Shown: in pieces, positions 26,346-33,749 of the stretch
Position numbering within the stretch: position 1 is the stretch's first letter
Layout of the letters: every line of letters begins with the position of its first letter
From: Luteimonas aquatica
GTDB taxonomy: Bacteria > Pseudomonadota > Gammaproteobacteria > Xanthomonadales > Xanthomonadaceae
Direction of reading: 5' to 3'
Assembly: GCF_022662575.1 (NCBI RefSeq)
Contig: NZ_JALBFU010000003.1
Location: 186,879 to 250,878 of the forward strand
DNA: 64,000 nucleotides
Notes under the pieces: generated by a model
Databases searched by the model: none
What the model saw: the letters and a program-made list of their open reading frames with translations, nothing else
What the model was told of the DNA's origin: nothing
Position numbers and translations under genes: made by a program

Positions 26346-27586
26346 GCGTCCACTCGTTTGCGCTGCTTGGCCTCGATCACCGCCTGCGCGCGCTCCAGCG
26401 CGGCAGCCAGGTCCGCCTGCAGGTCGTCCAGCGCCTCGATGCCCACCGACAGGCGCAGCAGGCCGTCGGAAATGCCCGCCTGCGCACGCGCCTCCGGCGA
26501 CATCGCGGCATGCGTCATGGTCGCAGGATGCGCGATCAGGCTCTCCACGCCGCCCAGCGATTCGGCCAGGGTGAAGCACTGCAGGCCTTCGAGGAAGGCG
26601 CATACCGTCGCCTCGTCGCCGTCCAGCTCCACCGACAGCATCGCGCCGAAGCCCTTCTGCTGGCGCGCGGCCAGCGCATGGCCCTGATGGTCGGCCAGGC
26701 CGGGGAAATAGACGCGGGCCACCGCCGGATGCGCATCGAGCTGCGCGGCGATCGCGGCCGCGTTCTCCTGGTGCACGCGCAGGCGGGCGTCGAGCGTGCG
26801 CAGCCCGCGCAGGGTGAGGAAGCTGTCGAACGGCGAGCCGGTGATGCCGAGCGCATTGGCCCACCACACGAACTGCTCGTGCACCGCCGGGTCCTTCGCC
26901 ACCACCGCGCCACCGACCACGTCGCTGTGGCCGTTGATGTACTTGGTGGTCGAGTGCACCACCACGTCGGCGCCGAAATCGGCGATCGGCCGCTGCAGCG
27001 CCGGCGACAGGAAGGTGTTGTCGACCACGGCCTGCGCGCCGGCCTTGTGCGCGGCGTCGATCACGAAGCGCAGGTCGGTGATGCGCAGCAGGGGGTTGGA
27101 CGGCGTCTCGATCAGCACCAGCGTCGGCGACTGCGCCAGCGCCTCGGCCAGCGAGCGCGGATCGGTGAGGTCGGCGGTAATCAGCTCGAAATGCCCCTTC
27201 TTCGCCAATGCGTTGAACAGCCGCCAGCTGCCGCCGTAGGCGTCGTGCGGCACCACCAGGCGGTCGCCCGGCTTGAGCAGCGCGTGCAGCACCAGCGTGA
27301 TCGCGCCCATGCCGGTCGCGGTGACCACGCCGCCGGCGCCGCCTTCCAGTTCGGCCAGCGCCTCGCCCAGCAGGTCGCGCGTGGGATTGCCGCTGCGCGT
27401 GTAGTCGTACTGGCGCTTCTGGTTGAAGCCGGTGAAGCTGAAGTTGGACGACAGCACCAGCGGCGGGGTGACCGCGCCGAAGGCGGTGTCGCGGTCGATT
27501 CCGGCGCGCACGGCACGGGTGGCGGAGGCGAAGCCGTCGCCGGGACAGCCGTCGATGCCGGCGCCGCTGTGGTGGGGGTGGGTCAT
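26342..27586 (-). CDS. metB: Cystathionine gamma-synthase (O-succinylhomoserine thiol-lyase)
   Basis: A 414-residue PLP enzyme of the Cys/Met metabolism family. It joins acylhomoserine and cysteine, or possibly sulfide, on the way to methionine. Y-D-Y-T-R-S-G-N-P-T-R is the phosphate-binding signature, V-V-D-N-T-F holds the PLP-ring Asp, and K215 in H-S-T-T-K-Y-I-N-G-H is the Schiff-base lysine. The N-terminus is extended by about 25 residues. It is coupled by 4-nt overlaps to metX upstream and hom downstream. MetB and MetZ activities cannot be separated from sequence alone. Confidence 0.92.
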   Translation of the reverse strand: MTHPHHSGAGIDGCPGDGFASATRAVRAGIDRDTAFGAVTPPLVLSSNFSFTGFNQKRQYDYTRSGNPTRDLLGEALAELEGGAGGVVTATGMGAITLVLHALLKPGDRLVVPHDAYGGSWRLFNALAKKGHFELITADLTDPRSLAEALAQSPTLVLIETPSNPLLRITDLRFVIDAAHKAGAQAVVDNTFLSPALQRPIADFGADVVVHSTTKYINGHSDVVGGAVVAKDPAVHEQFVWWANALGITGSPFDSFLTLRGLRTLDARLRVHQENAAAIAAQLDAHPAVARVYFPGLADHQGHALAARQQKGFGAMLSVELDGDEATVCAFLEGLQCFTLAESLGGVESLIAHPATMTHAAMSPEARAQAGISDGLLRLSVGIEALDDLQADLAAALERAQAVIEAKQRKRVDA

Positions 27587-28647
27587 GCCGCTTCTCCTTG
27601 GTTCTGGTTGCGCAGCGCAGCGGCCAGGATGGCGTCGATGCGGTCGGTTTCTTTGAGGAAGGCGTCGTGGCCGTAGGGCGAGCGCAGCACGCGCAGCTGC
27701 CCGCGGGTGCCCAGGCCCTCGACCAGGGCGACGGAGTCGCTCAGCGGGACCAGACGGTCGCCCTCGACGGCCACCACGGTGGTGGGCACGCGCACGGCCG
27801 CCGGATCGACGCGGTGCAGATCGATCGACTCCGACAGCCGCAGCCACGCCGTCACCGGCGTGCGCGCCACGTACTGCGCGCCGGCCGCGTCGAGGTAGTC
27901 CTCGGCGGCCACGCGCACGCGGCCGTTGACCACGGCGGGCGGCGCGTCGAAGCGCTCGGAGAATTCCTCGGGCGTGCGGTAGCTGAGCATCGCGAACTGG
28001 CGCGCCAGCGACAGCCCCTGCGAGTCGGCGCACTGCAGCTGGCCCAGCGCCACCGCCTTGCGCTGCAGCGCGCGCCAGGCGGCCGCATAGGGATGGGCGC
28101 GGTGCGCGCCGCTCACCGCCACCAGCTTGCGCAGCCGCCGGGCGTGGCGCACGGCCAGCTGCAGGCCGACCAGCGCGCCGTACGAATAGCCGACGAAGGC
28201 GCGCAGCGTGTCGATGCCGAGCGCGTCGAGCAGCGCCGCGATCGCGTCGGCCTGGTCGGCGCAGTCGATCGGCGCGTCGAGGCGGCCGTCGGCGCCGACG
28301 TAGTCGAAGGCGAGGATGCGCGTGCGCGACGGATCGAGCGCGCGCTCCGCGCCCACCAGGCCCTCGGCCCAGCCCTTCTCGGCGAAGACCGCGTTGGCCG
28401 AGACGTGCTTGTGCGCGGAAATGCCGCCGGCGACGAACACCACCGGCGCGCCCGCGGCGCCGACCAGTTCGTAGGACAGCCGCAGGCGACGCGTGCCGGC
28501 GTGACGCATCGCCAGCTCCACCTCGACGTGGCCGCGCACGGCCTGCGCGCCGATGCCGGCGGCGTAGGAGATCGCGTGCAGCGGCAGCGACGGCGAATCG
28601 AAGGAGGCGGCGGAGGCGGCGGAGGCGGCGACGTCGACGAAACTCAT
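27583..28647 (-). CDS. metX: Homoserine O-acyltransferase, MetX type
   Basis: A 354-residue alpha/beta-fold acyltransferase that activates homoserine. The nucleophile S155 is in F-V-G-Y-S-Y-G-A-L-V; the acid is probably in V-E-G-D-R-L-V-P-L-S-D and the base in S-P-Y-G-H-D-A-F-L. It is shorter than MetX of other groups. In Xanthomonadaceae this branch is reported to use succinyl-CoA (from memory), but specificity is not visible directly. The ATG at 28647 begins M-S-F-V-D-V; it is the first gene of the operon behind a 330-nt leader that contains the SAM riboswitch. Confidence 0.9.
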   Translation of the reverse strand: MSFVDVAASAASAASFDSPSLPLHAISYAAGIGAQAVRGHVEVELAMRHAGTRRLRLSYELVGAAGAPVVFVAGGISAHKHVSANAVFAEKGWAEGLVGAERALDPSRTRILAFDYVGADGRLDAPIDCADQADAIAALLDALGIDTLRAFVGYSYGALVGLQLAVRHARRLRKLVAVSGAHRAHPYAAAWRALQRKAVALGQLQCADSQGLSLARQFAMLSYRTPEEFSERFDAPPAVVNGRVRVAAEDYLDAAGAQYVARTPVTAWLRLSESIDLHRVDPAAVRVPTTVVAVEGDRLVPLSDSVALVEGLGTRGQLRVLRSPYGHDAFLKETDRIDAILAAALRNQNQGEAA

Positions 28648-28763
28648 GGACTTCTTTCCCGATGCTTGTTGGAAAGTCCGCGCATCGAACCGCGCCGTCG
28701 GCGCGGTGAGGCGTGCGGGCCTTGCGGAAACATCCGCAACGCCATCGATGCCCATGGGGATAC

Positions 28764-28790
28764 CGGAAGAAGCCGACGGCGGGCGTCGGC
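28764..28790 (-). terminator. Intrinsic terminator of the SAM riboswitch leader
   Basis: Arms GCCGACG and CGTCGGC pair perfectly around a 5-nt loop and are followed by TTCTTCC. It lies about 35 nt after the aptamer and 117 nt before metX, the place for an expression-platform terminator. The T-tract is modest. Confidence 0.55.
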
Positions 28791-28823
28791 GGATGCGGCG
28801 ACCGCGCCTGTCGTGGCGGTCGC

Positions 28824-28984
28824 GCAACCATCTTCCGGTGGACGCTCAGGTCCCCGCAGGACTTGGCACCGCGACGGGGCGGCAGGCGGTCGACAGGCCC
28901 GAACGGCGCAGTCGAACGTCTTGCTTCCCCATCAGGTTGCCCCGGCGTCTTCGGGCCTGTCCCTCAGCCGGTCTCGATGGATGC
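28824..28984 (-). promoter_or_regulatory. SAM-I (S-box) riboswitch of the metX-metB-hom operon
   Basis: Read on the minus strand, the leader has the S-box signatures in order. These are GAGGGACAGGCCCGAAGA, CCGGGGCAACCTG (K-turn and P2/P3 strands), GGTGCCAAGTCCTGC, a P4 hairpin GGAC-CTGAGC-GTCC, and GGAAGATGG. P1 forms between CCATC (28976-28980) and GATGG (28828-28832) and extends outward by three more pairs past one mismatch. P3 carries an insert of about 60 nt compared with the classic form. When S-adenosylmethionine binds, expression of the downstream genes should fall. Confidence 0.87.
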
Positions 28985-28989
28985 CGCAT

Positions 28990-29018
28990 AGGTTGCCAGC
29001 GCTTTCGAGCACTGTCAA
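28990..29018 (-). promoter_or_regulatory. Promoter of the met operon leader
   Basis: On the minus strand a perfect TTGACA (29018-29013) is followed after 17 nt by CAACCT, a poor -10 box (28995-28990). The predicted start, near 28983, is at the first base of riboswitch helix P1, which supports the assignment. Confidence 0.5.
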
Positions 29019-29198
29019 TCGCTTCATCGGCATGAAGCGATACGATTTCTCGTGAAACCACCCGCCCGGCGCCGCCCGGCAGCCATCCGCGATGTCGGGA
29101 ACCGGCCTGCCAATCCGTTGAGTTTCAATGGGTTCCGGCCAATCCGGCATCGCCTCGCCGCGATCCGGCCCGTACACGCGAATTCCCCACGACTCCCG

Positions 29199-29204
29199 CA
29201 TAAT
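29199..29204 (+). promoter_or_regulatory. -10 element abutting the lipoprotein gene start
   Basis: CATAAT (5 of 6 matches) ends 7 nt before the ATG at 29212 with no ribosome-binding site between, again suggesting a leaderless mRNA. Confidence 0.5.
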
Positions 29205-29211
29205 CCGCGCC

Positions 29212-30225
29212 ATGCCGCTTCGACTCCCACGCCCCGCCTGGCGCGCCGCCGCCGGACTCCGCCGCGCTGCGGCCGCGCCGCGGCCGGGAAACGGCGCGCG
29301 GCGCCTGGCCTGGCTGCTGGCCACGGCCACGCTCGCGGGCTGCACCACGGTCGAGGTGACGCGGCCGCTGCCGCCCTTGCTGCCGGCCGCCTCCGGCCCC
29401 GTGGTCCCCGAGCGCTACCTGGCCGCCGGCCCCGCCGGCATCCGCTTCAACGCCCTCGCCACCTGGCCGACCGAAAGCGGCGGCGCCTGGCTGATCGCCG
29501 GATCGGCCGCCGGGCATGCGCTGACGGTGTTCGACGCCGACAGCGGCGCGCAGGTGCGCGAGATCGACGGCCGCACCGCGACACCCGGCCCGATGCTCGA
29601 GCCGACCGCGCTCGCGGTGTTCGGCGACCGCCTGTTCGTCGCCGAGGCCGGCGCCAATCGCGTGGAAGTGCTGTCGTTGCCGGACTTCGCCCGCCTCGGC
29701 GCGTTCGGCGCCGGCGAGCTGCGCGCGCCCGGCGGCTTGTGGATCCGCGAACGCGGTCCCGAGGAGCTGGCGGTCTACGTCGCCGACGCCTCCCGCGGCA
29801 AGGCCGGCGGCTACCGCTACCGCGTCGAATTCGACGAGGAAGGCCGCCTGCGCGCGCAGGCGGAAACGCCCTTCGAGCATCTGGGCGAACCCGATACCGG
29901 CGATGGCCTGCCGCCCGACAGCTATCACGACACCGCTACCGGCATCGCCTGGTGGTCCTGCGGCACCGATGCCGGCTACTGGGTGGCGATCGACTCCGGC
30001 ACCGCGCCCACGCGCTTCCAGGTGTTCGACCGCGCTCTGGCGCCGCGCGGCGCCTTCCGCGGCGCGACCGTCGACGGCAGCCGGGCCATCGCCGTGTATG
30101 CGCCGGGCACCGCGCAGTTCCCGTTCGGCGCCCTGTTCGCCCTGCATGGCGACGGATCGGTGGCGGCCTTCGACCTGGGCGACGTCGTGCGCGCGCTGCA
30201 GCTCGATCCGGCGTGCACGCAATGA
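29212..30225 (+). CDS. Putative lipoprotein, beta-propeller-like
   Basis: A 337-residue protein with an Arg-rich start, a hydrophobic stretch and a lipobox L-A-G-C (Cys ~43), so it is probably an outer- or inner-membrane lipoprotein. Repeated blocks such as L-T-V-F-D-A-D-S-G-A-Q-V-R-E-I-D-G, D-R-L-F-V-A-E-A-G-A-N-R-V-E-V and Y-V-A-D-A-S-R-G suggest a beta-propeller, perhaps phytase-like or NHL-like. I do not see phytase catalytic residues clearly enough to assign activity. It is coupled by a 4-nt overlap to the M23 peptidase gene. Confidence 0.75.
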   Translation: MPLRLPRPAWRAAAGLRRAAAAPRPGNGARRLAWLLATATLAGCTTVEVTRPLPPLLPAASGPVVPERYLAAGPAGIRFNALATWPTESGGAWLIAGSAAGHALTVFDADSGAQVREIDGRTATPGPMLEPTALAVFGDRLFVAEAGANRVEVLSLPDFARLGAFGAGELRAPGGLWIRERGPEELAVYVADASRGKAGGYRYRVEFDEEGRLRAQAETPFEHLGEPDTGDGLPPDSYHDTATGIAWWSCGTDAGYWVAIDSGTAPTRFQVFDRALAPRGAFRGATVDGSRAIAVYAPGTAQFPFGALFALHGDGSVAAFDLGDVVRALQLDPACTQ

Positions 30226-31268
30226 GCGCCGTGCGCGCGGCATGGCTCGCGGCCGCGAGCCTGGCGGCCGCCGCGTTGGCCCTGCCGGCCGTCGCCGGAC
30301 AGGTGTATCGCTGGACCGACAGCAAGGGCATCGTGCACTACGACGGCGACCGCCCTGCGGCGGCGGACGGGGACGTCACCGCGCTGCCGTTCCTCGCCGA
30401 GCCCGAGGCCATCGCCCGCCTGCGGCTCGAACAGGGCGACGGCGTCTATCTCGCCTACGTCGACAACACCCTGGCCGGTCCGATCGAAGTGATGCTGCAT
30501 GCCGACGGCGACGCCGTGGTCGGCGAGCCCGCCCTGCCGGCGCGCGCCAGCGTGCCCGCGCGCGCCGGCACGCTCGTGGCGCGGCTGCACTCCACCGGCC
30601 GCGGCGGCAACGCCCGCTTGCGCCTGGCGGCCGTGCCCGGCACGCCCAACGCGCGGCCGCAGGACTACGAATACGCCTACCCGCTGCAAAGCGCCTCGGT
30701 GCGCGTGGGCCAGGGCTACGGCGGCGGCTTCAGCCACCAGAGCGCGGAGAACCACTACGCGGTCGATCTGGCCGCCGACACCGGCACCACCGTGCTGGCC
30801 GCGCGCGAAGGCACGGTGATGCAGATCGCCTCGGACTTCGACAAGGCCAGCCTCGACGCCGAGCGCTTCGGCGGGCGCGCCAACTTCGTGCGCATCCTGC
30901 ACGACGACGGCACGATGGCGGTCTATGCGCACCTGGCCACCGACGGCGTGCTGGTGCGCCTGGGCCAGCGCGTGCGGCGCGGCCAGCCCATCGGCCTGTC
31001 CGGCAACACCGGCTTCAGCACCGGGCCGCACCTGCACTTCGTGGTCCAGGTCAACCGCGGCATGCGCCTGGAGTCGATCCCCTTCCGCATGTTCGGGCCG
31101 GGCGGCATCCTGCGCTTTAGCGAAGCACGTCCCAGCGAGGCACGTCCCGGCGAAGCGCGTCCCGGCGAGGCACGTCTTGGGGAAGCGCGCCCCGGCGAGG
31201 CGCCGCCGCGGCCCTCCGCCGAGACCGGCCGGGCGCCGGCGCCGCCGGCCCGCCCCGTGGGCCGTTAG
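30222..31268 (+). CDS. Secreted M23 family peptidase with DUF4124 and a repetitive tail
   Basis: A 348-residue cell-wall endopeptidase. A signal peptide (~1-25) is followed by a DUF4124 segment (Q-V-Y-R-W-T-D-S-K-G-I-V-H-Y) and then an M23 (LytM) domain. The zinc ligands are in N-H-Y-A-V-D-L-A and T-G-P-H-L-H-F-V-V-Q, with Y-A-H-L-A-T-D between. It should cleave peptidoglycan cross-bridges or activate an amidase. After residue ~299 come tandem G/S-E-A-R-P repeats and a Pro/Ala tail. It overlaps the lipoprotein gene by 4 nt. Confidence 0.9.
   Translation: MSAVRAAWLAAASLAAAALALPAVAGQVYRWTDSKGIVHYDGDRPAAADGDVTALPFLAEPEAIARLRLEQGDGVYLAYVDNTLAGPIEVMLHADGDAVVGEPALPARASVPARAGTLVARLHSTGRGGNARLRLAAVPGTPNARPQDYEYAYPLQSASVRVGQGYGGGFSHQSAENHYAVDLAADTGTTVLAAREGTVMQIASDFDKASLDAERFGGRANFVRILHDDGTMAVYAHLATDGVLVRLGQRVRRGQPIGLSGNTGFSTGPHLHFVVQVNRGMRLESIPFRMFGPGGILRFSEARPSEARPGEARPGEARLGEARPGEAPPRPSAETGRAPAPPARPVGR
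31119..31208 (+). repeat. 15-bp coding tandem repeat (E-A-R-P)
   Basis: Five full 15-bp units and a partial sixth encode [S/G]-E-A-R-[P/L]. The DNA alternates GAAGC and GAGGC in successive units, so the true duplication unit looks like 30 bp. It lies in the tail of the M23 peptidase. Confidence 0.85.
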
Positions 31269-31283
31269 CCGACGCGCTGCGCG

Positions 31284-31289
31284 TATAAT
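31284..31289 (+). promoter_or_regulatory. -10 element of the prfC promoter
   Basis: A perfect TATAAT lies 47 nt before the prfC ATG. No convincing -35 is found at 16-18 nt upstream. Confidence 0.5.
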
Positions 31290-31336
31290 CCGCCTCCTTC
31301 CCGCCATCGAATCGCGCCAGCACGGCGCTCCTCGCC

Positions 31337-32938
31337 ATGTCTGACGTTTCCCTCGAGGCCCTGCGCCGCCGCACCTTCGCGATCATCTCGCACCCGGACG
31401 CCGGCAAGACCACGCTGACCGAGAAGCTGCTGCTGTTCGGCGGCGCCATCCAGATGGCCGGCAGCGTCAAGGGGCGCAAGGCCGCGCGCCACGCCACCTC
31501 CGACTGGATGGCGCTGGAGAAGGAGCGCGGCATCTCGGTGACCAGCTCGGTGATGCAGTTCCCCTACGAGGGCCGCATCGTCAACCTGCTCGATACGCCC
31601 GGCCACGCCGACTTCGGCGAGGACACCTACCGCGTGCTCACCGCGGTCGATTCCGCACTGATGGTCATCGACGTCGCCAAGGGCGTGGAGGAGCGCACCA
31701 TCAAGCTGATGGAGGTGTGCCGCATGCGCGACACGCCGATCATGACCTTCATCAACAAGCTCGACCGCGAGGGCCGCGAGCCGATCGAGCTGCTCGACGA
31801 AGTGGAGCGCGTGCTCGGCATCCAGTGCGCCCCGGTGACCTGGCCGATCGGCATGGGCCAGCGCCTGAAGGGCGTCGTCCACCTGGTCAGCGGCGAGGTG
31901 CACCTGTACGAGCCGGGCCGCAACTTCACCCGCCAGGACTCCACCATCTTCGGCTCGATCGACGATCCGCAGCTGGAGGCGCGCATCGGCGCCGACATGC
32001 TGCGCGACCTGCGCGACGAGCTGGAACTGGTGCAGGGCGCCTCGCATCCCTTCGACGCCGAGGCCTACCTCGCCGGCATGCAGACGCCGGTGTTCTTCGG
32101 CTCGGCGGTGAACAACTTCGGCGTGCAGCCGCTGCTGGATTTCTTCGTGCGGCACGCGCCGCCGCCGCGCCCGCGCGAGACCACCTCGCGCGACGTGCGC
32201 CCGGACGAGGACAAGCTCTCCGGCTTCGTCTTCAAGATCCAGGCCAACATGGACCCGCAGCACCGCGACCGCGTCGCCTTCATGCGCGTGTGCTCGGGCC
32301 GCTTCAGCGCCGGCATGAAGGCCTTCCACGTGCGCAGCGGCAAGGAGACCAAGCTCGCCAATGCGCTCACCTTCATGGCCAGCGACCGCGAGATCGCCGC
32401 CGAGGCCTGGCCGGGCGACGTGATCGGCATCCACAACCACGGCACGATCTCCATCGGCGACACCTTCACCGAGGGCGAGGCGCTGGCCTTCACCGGCATT
32501 CCCAACTTCGCGCCCGAGCTGTTCCGCCGCGCACGGCTGCGCGATCCGCTCAAGCTCAAGCAGCTGCAGAAGGGCCTGGCGCAGCTGTCCGAGGAAGGCG
32601 CCACCCAGTTCTTCCGCCCGCTGATGAGCAACGACCTGATCCTGGGCGCGGTGGGCGTGCTGCAGTTCGACGTCGTCGCCTACCGGCTCAAGGACGAATA
32701 CGGCGTGGACGCCAGCTTCGAGCAGGTCTCGGTCGCCACCGCGCGCTGGATCCGCTGCGACGACGCCAGGAAGCTGGAGGAGTTCCGCGACAAGAACGCG
32801 CTGAACCTGGCCATCGACGCGGCCGGCGAGCTGGTCTACCTGGCGCCCACCCGCGTCAACCTGCAGCTGGCGCAGGAGCGCGCGCCCGGCGTGCAGTTCA
32901 ACGCCACCCGCGAGCACGCGCAGTCGGTGGCCGACTGA
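31337..32938 (+). CDS. prfC: Peptide chain release factor 3
   Basis: A 533-residue GTPase that removes RF1/RF2 from the ribosome after termination. G1 is [11 protein letters not shown], followed by [13 protein letters not shown] and [11 protein letters not shown] (switch I), [11 protein letters not shown] (G3) and F-I-N-K-L-D-R-E (G4). Length and motifs match RF3 rather than EF-G. It is a single gene with its own TATAAT promoter. Confidence 0.97.
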   Translation: MSDVSLEALRRRTFAIISHPDAGKTTLTEKLLLFGGAIQMAGSVKGRKAARHATSDWMALEKERGISVTSSVMQFPYEGRIVNLLDTPGHADFGEDTYRVLTAVDSALMVIDVAKGVEERTIKLMEVCRMRDTPIMTFINKLDREGREPIELLDEVERVLGIQCAPVTWPIGMGQRLKGVVHLVSGEVHLYEPGRNFTRQDSTIFGSIDDPQLEARIGADMLRDLRDELELVQGASHPFDAEAYLAGMQTPVFFGSAVNNFGVQPLLDFFVRHAPPPRPRETTSRDVRPDEDKLSGFVFKIQANMDPQHRDRVAFMRVCSGRFSAGMKAFHVRSGKETKLANALTFMASDREIAAEAWPGDVIGIHNHGTISIGDTFTEGEALAFTGIPNFAPELFRRARLRDPLKLKQLQKGLAQLSEEGATQFFRPLMSNDLILGAVGVLQFDVVAYRLKDEYGVDASFEQVSVATARWIRCDDARKLEEFRDKNALNLAIDAAGELVYLAPTRVNLQLAQERAPGVQFNATREHAQSVAD

Positions 32939-32994
32939 GGCGAGCAGCGCCGCTTTCGCGTCGCCGCGCGCCGGAATCGAGTATTTACTCGAAA

Positions 32995-33675
32995 ATGGCA
33001 CGGCATGGTACCGGTATGCGCACCGCGGCTTCGCCCCCCGCTCGCGGAGAATTCTCCCGCGAGGAATTCGCCAGCGCGCTGACGCACGGCGTCGGCGCCA
33101 CCCTGGCCCTGGGCGCGGGCGCGGTGCTGATCACCCTGGCTGCGCGCGAGGGCAATGCCTGGCAGCTCTCGGCGGCGATCGTCTTCAGCGTGTCGCTGCT
33201 GCTGCTCTACGTGGCCTCCACCCTCTATCACGCCACGCCCTTCCCGACCGCGAAAGCGCGGCTGAAGGTCTTCGACCACTGCGCGATCTACCTGCTGATC
33301 GCCGGCACCTACACGCCCTTCACCCTGATCGGCCTGCGCGGCACGATCGGCTGGAGCCTGTTCGCGGCGATCTGGGCCCTGGCACTGGCCGGCGTGGTGT
33401 TCAAGCTGTTCTTCACCGGCCGCTTCAAGCGGCTGTCGACGCTGATCTACGTGGCCATGGGCTGGCTGGTGCTGCTGGCGATCAAGCCGGTGATCGCCGC
33501 GCTCGATGCCTGGACGTTCGGCTGGCTGCTCGCCGGCGGCGTGTTCTACACGCTGGGCACCGTGTTCTACCACCGCGAATCGCTGCCCTACTCGCACGCG
33601 GTGTGGCACCTGTTCTGCATCGCCGGCAGCGTCTGCCACTACATCGCGGTGATGGCGCAGGTGCTGTCCGACTGA
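32995..33675 (+). CDS. Hemolysin III/YqfA family membrane protein
   Basis: A 226-residue, seven-helix membrane protein of the HlyIII (PAQR-like) family. It has the N-terminal E-F-A-S-A-L-T-H-G-V-G-A segment, S-T-L-Y-H-A-T in helix 2, F-D-H-C-A-I-Y-L-L-I-A-G-T-Y-T-P-F and the C-terminal H-A-V-W-H-L-F-C-I-A-G-S-V-C-H-Y. The conserved His and Asp residues would bind zinc, by analogy with PAQR hydrolases. In E. coli the relative TrhA affects membrane energetics. ATGs at 32995 and 33016 are both possible. A GAGTATTTACTC dyad lies just before the first. Confidence 0.88.
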   Translation: MARHGTGMRTAASPPARGEFSREEFASALTHGVGATLALGAGAVLITLAAREGNAWQLSAAIVFSVSLLLLYVASTLYHATPFPTAKARLKVFDHCAIYLLIAGTYTPFTLIGLRGTIGWSLFAAIWALALAGVVFKLFFTGRFKRLSTLIYVAMGWLVLLAIKPVIAALDAWTFGWLLAGGVFYTLGTVFYHRESLPYSHAVWHLFCIAGSVCHYIAVMAQVLSD

Positions 33676-33749
33676 ACCGCCGGCAACGCGCTTCACCTCA
33701 GGTTTACCCGGCGCCGGGGATGGTGTCCCTGAACACTGCAGGGAGCCGC

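Noticed and set aside
28691-28707. Hairpin CCGCGCC/GGCGCGG near the metX ribosome site as a second riboswitch platform
   Set aside because: It is GC-rich by default and lies too far (about 44 nt) from the ATG to mask the ribosome site; the terminator at 28764-28790 is the better platform.
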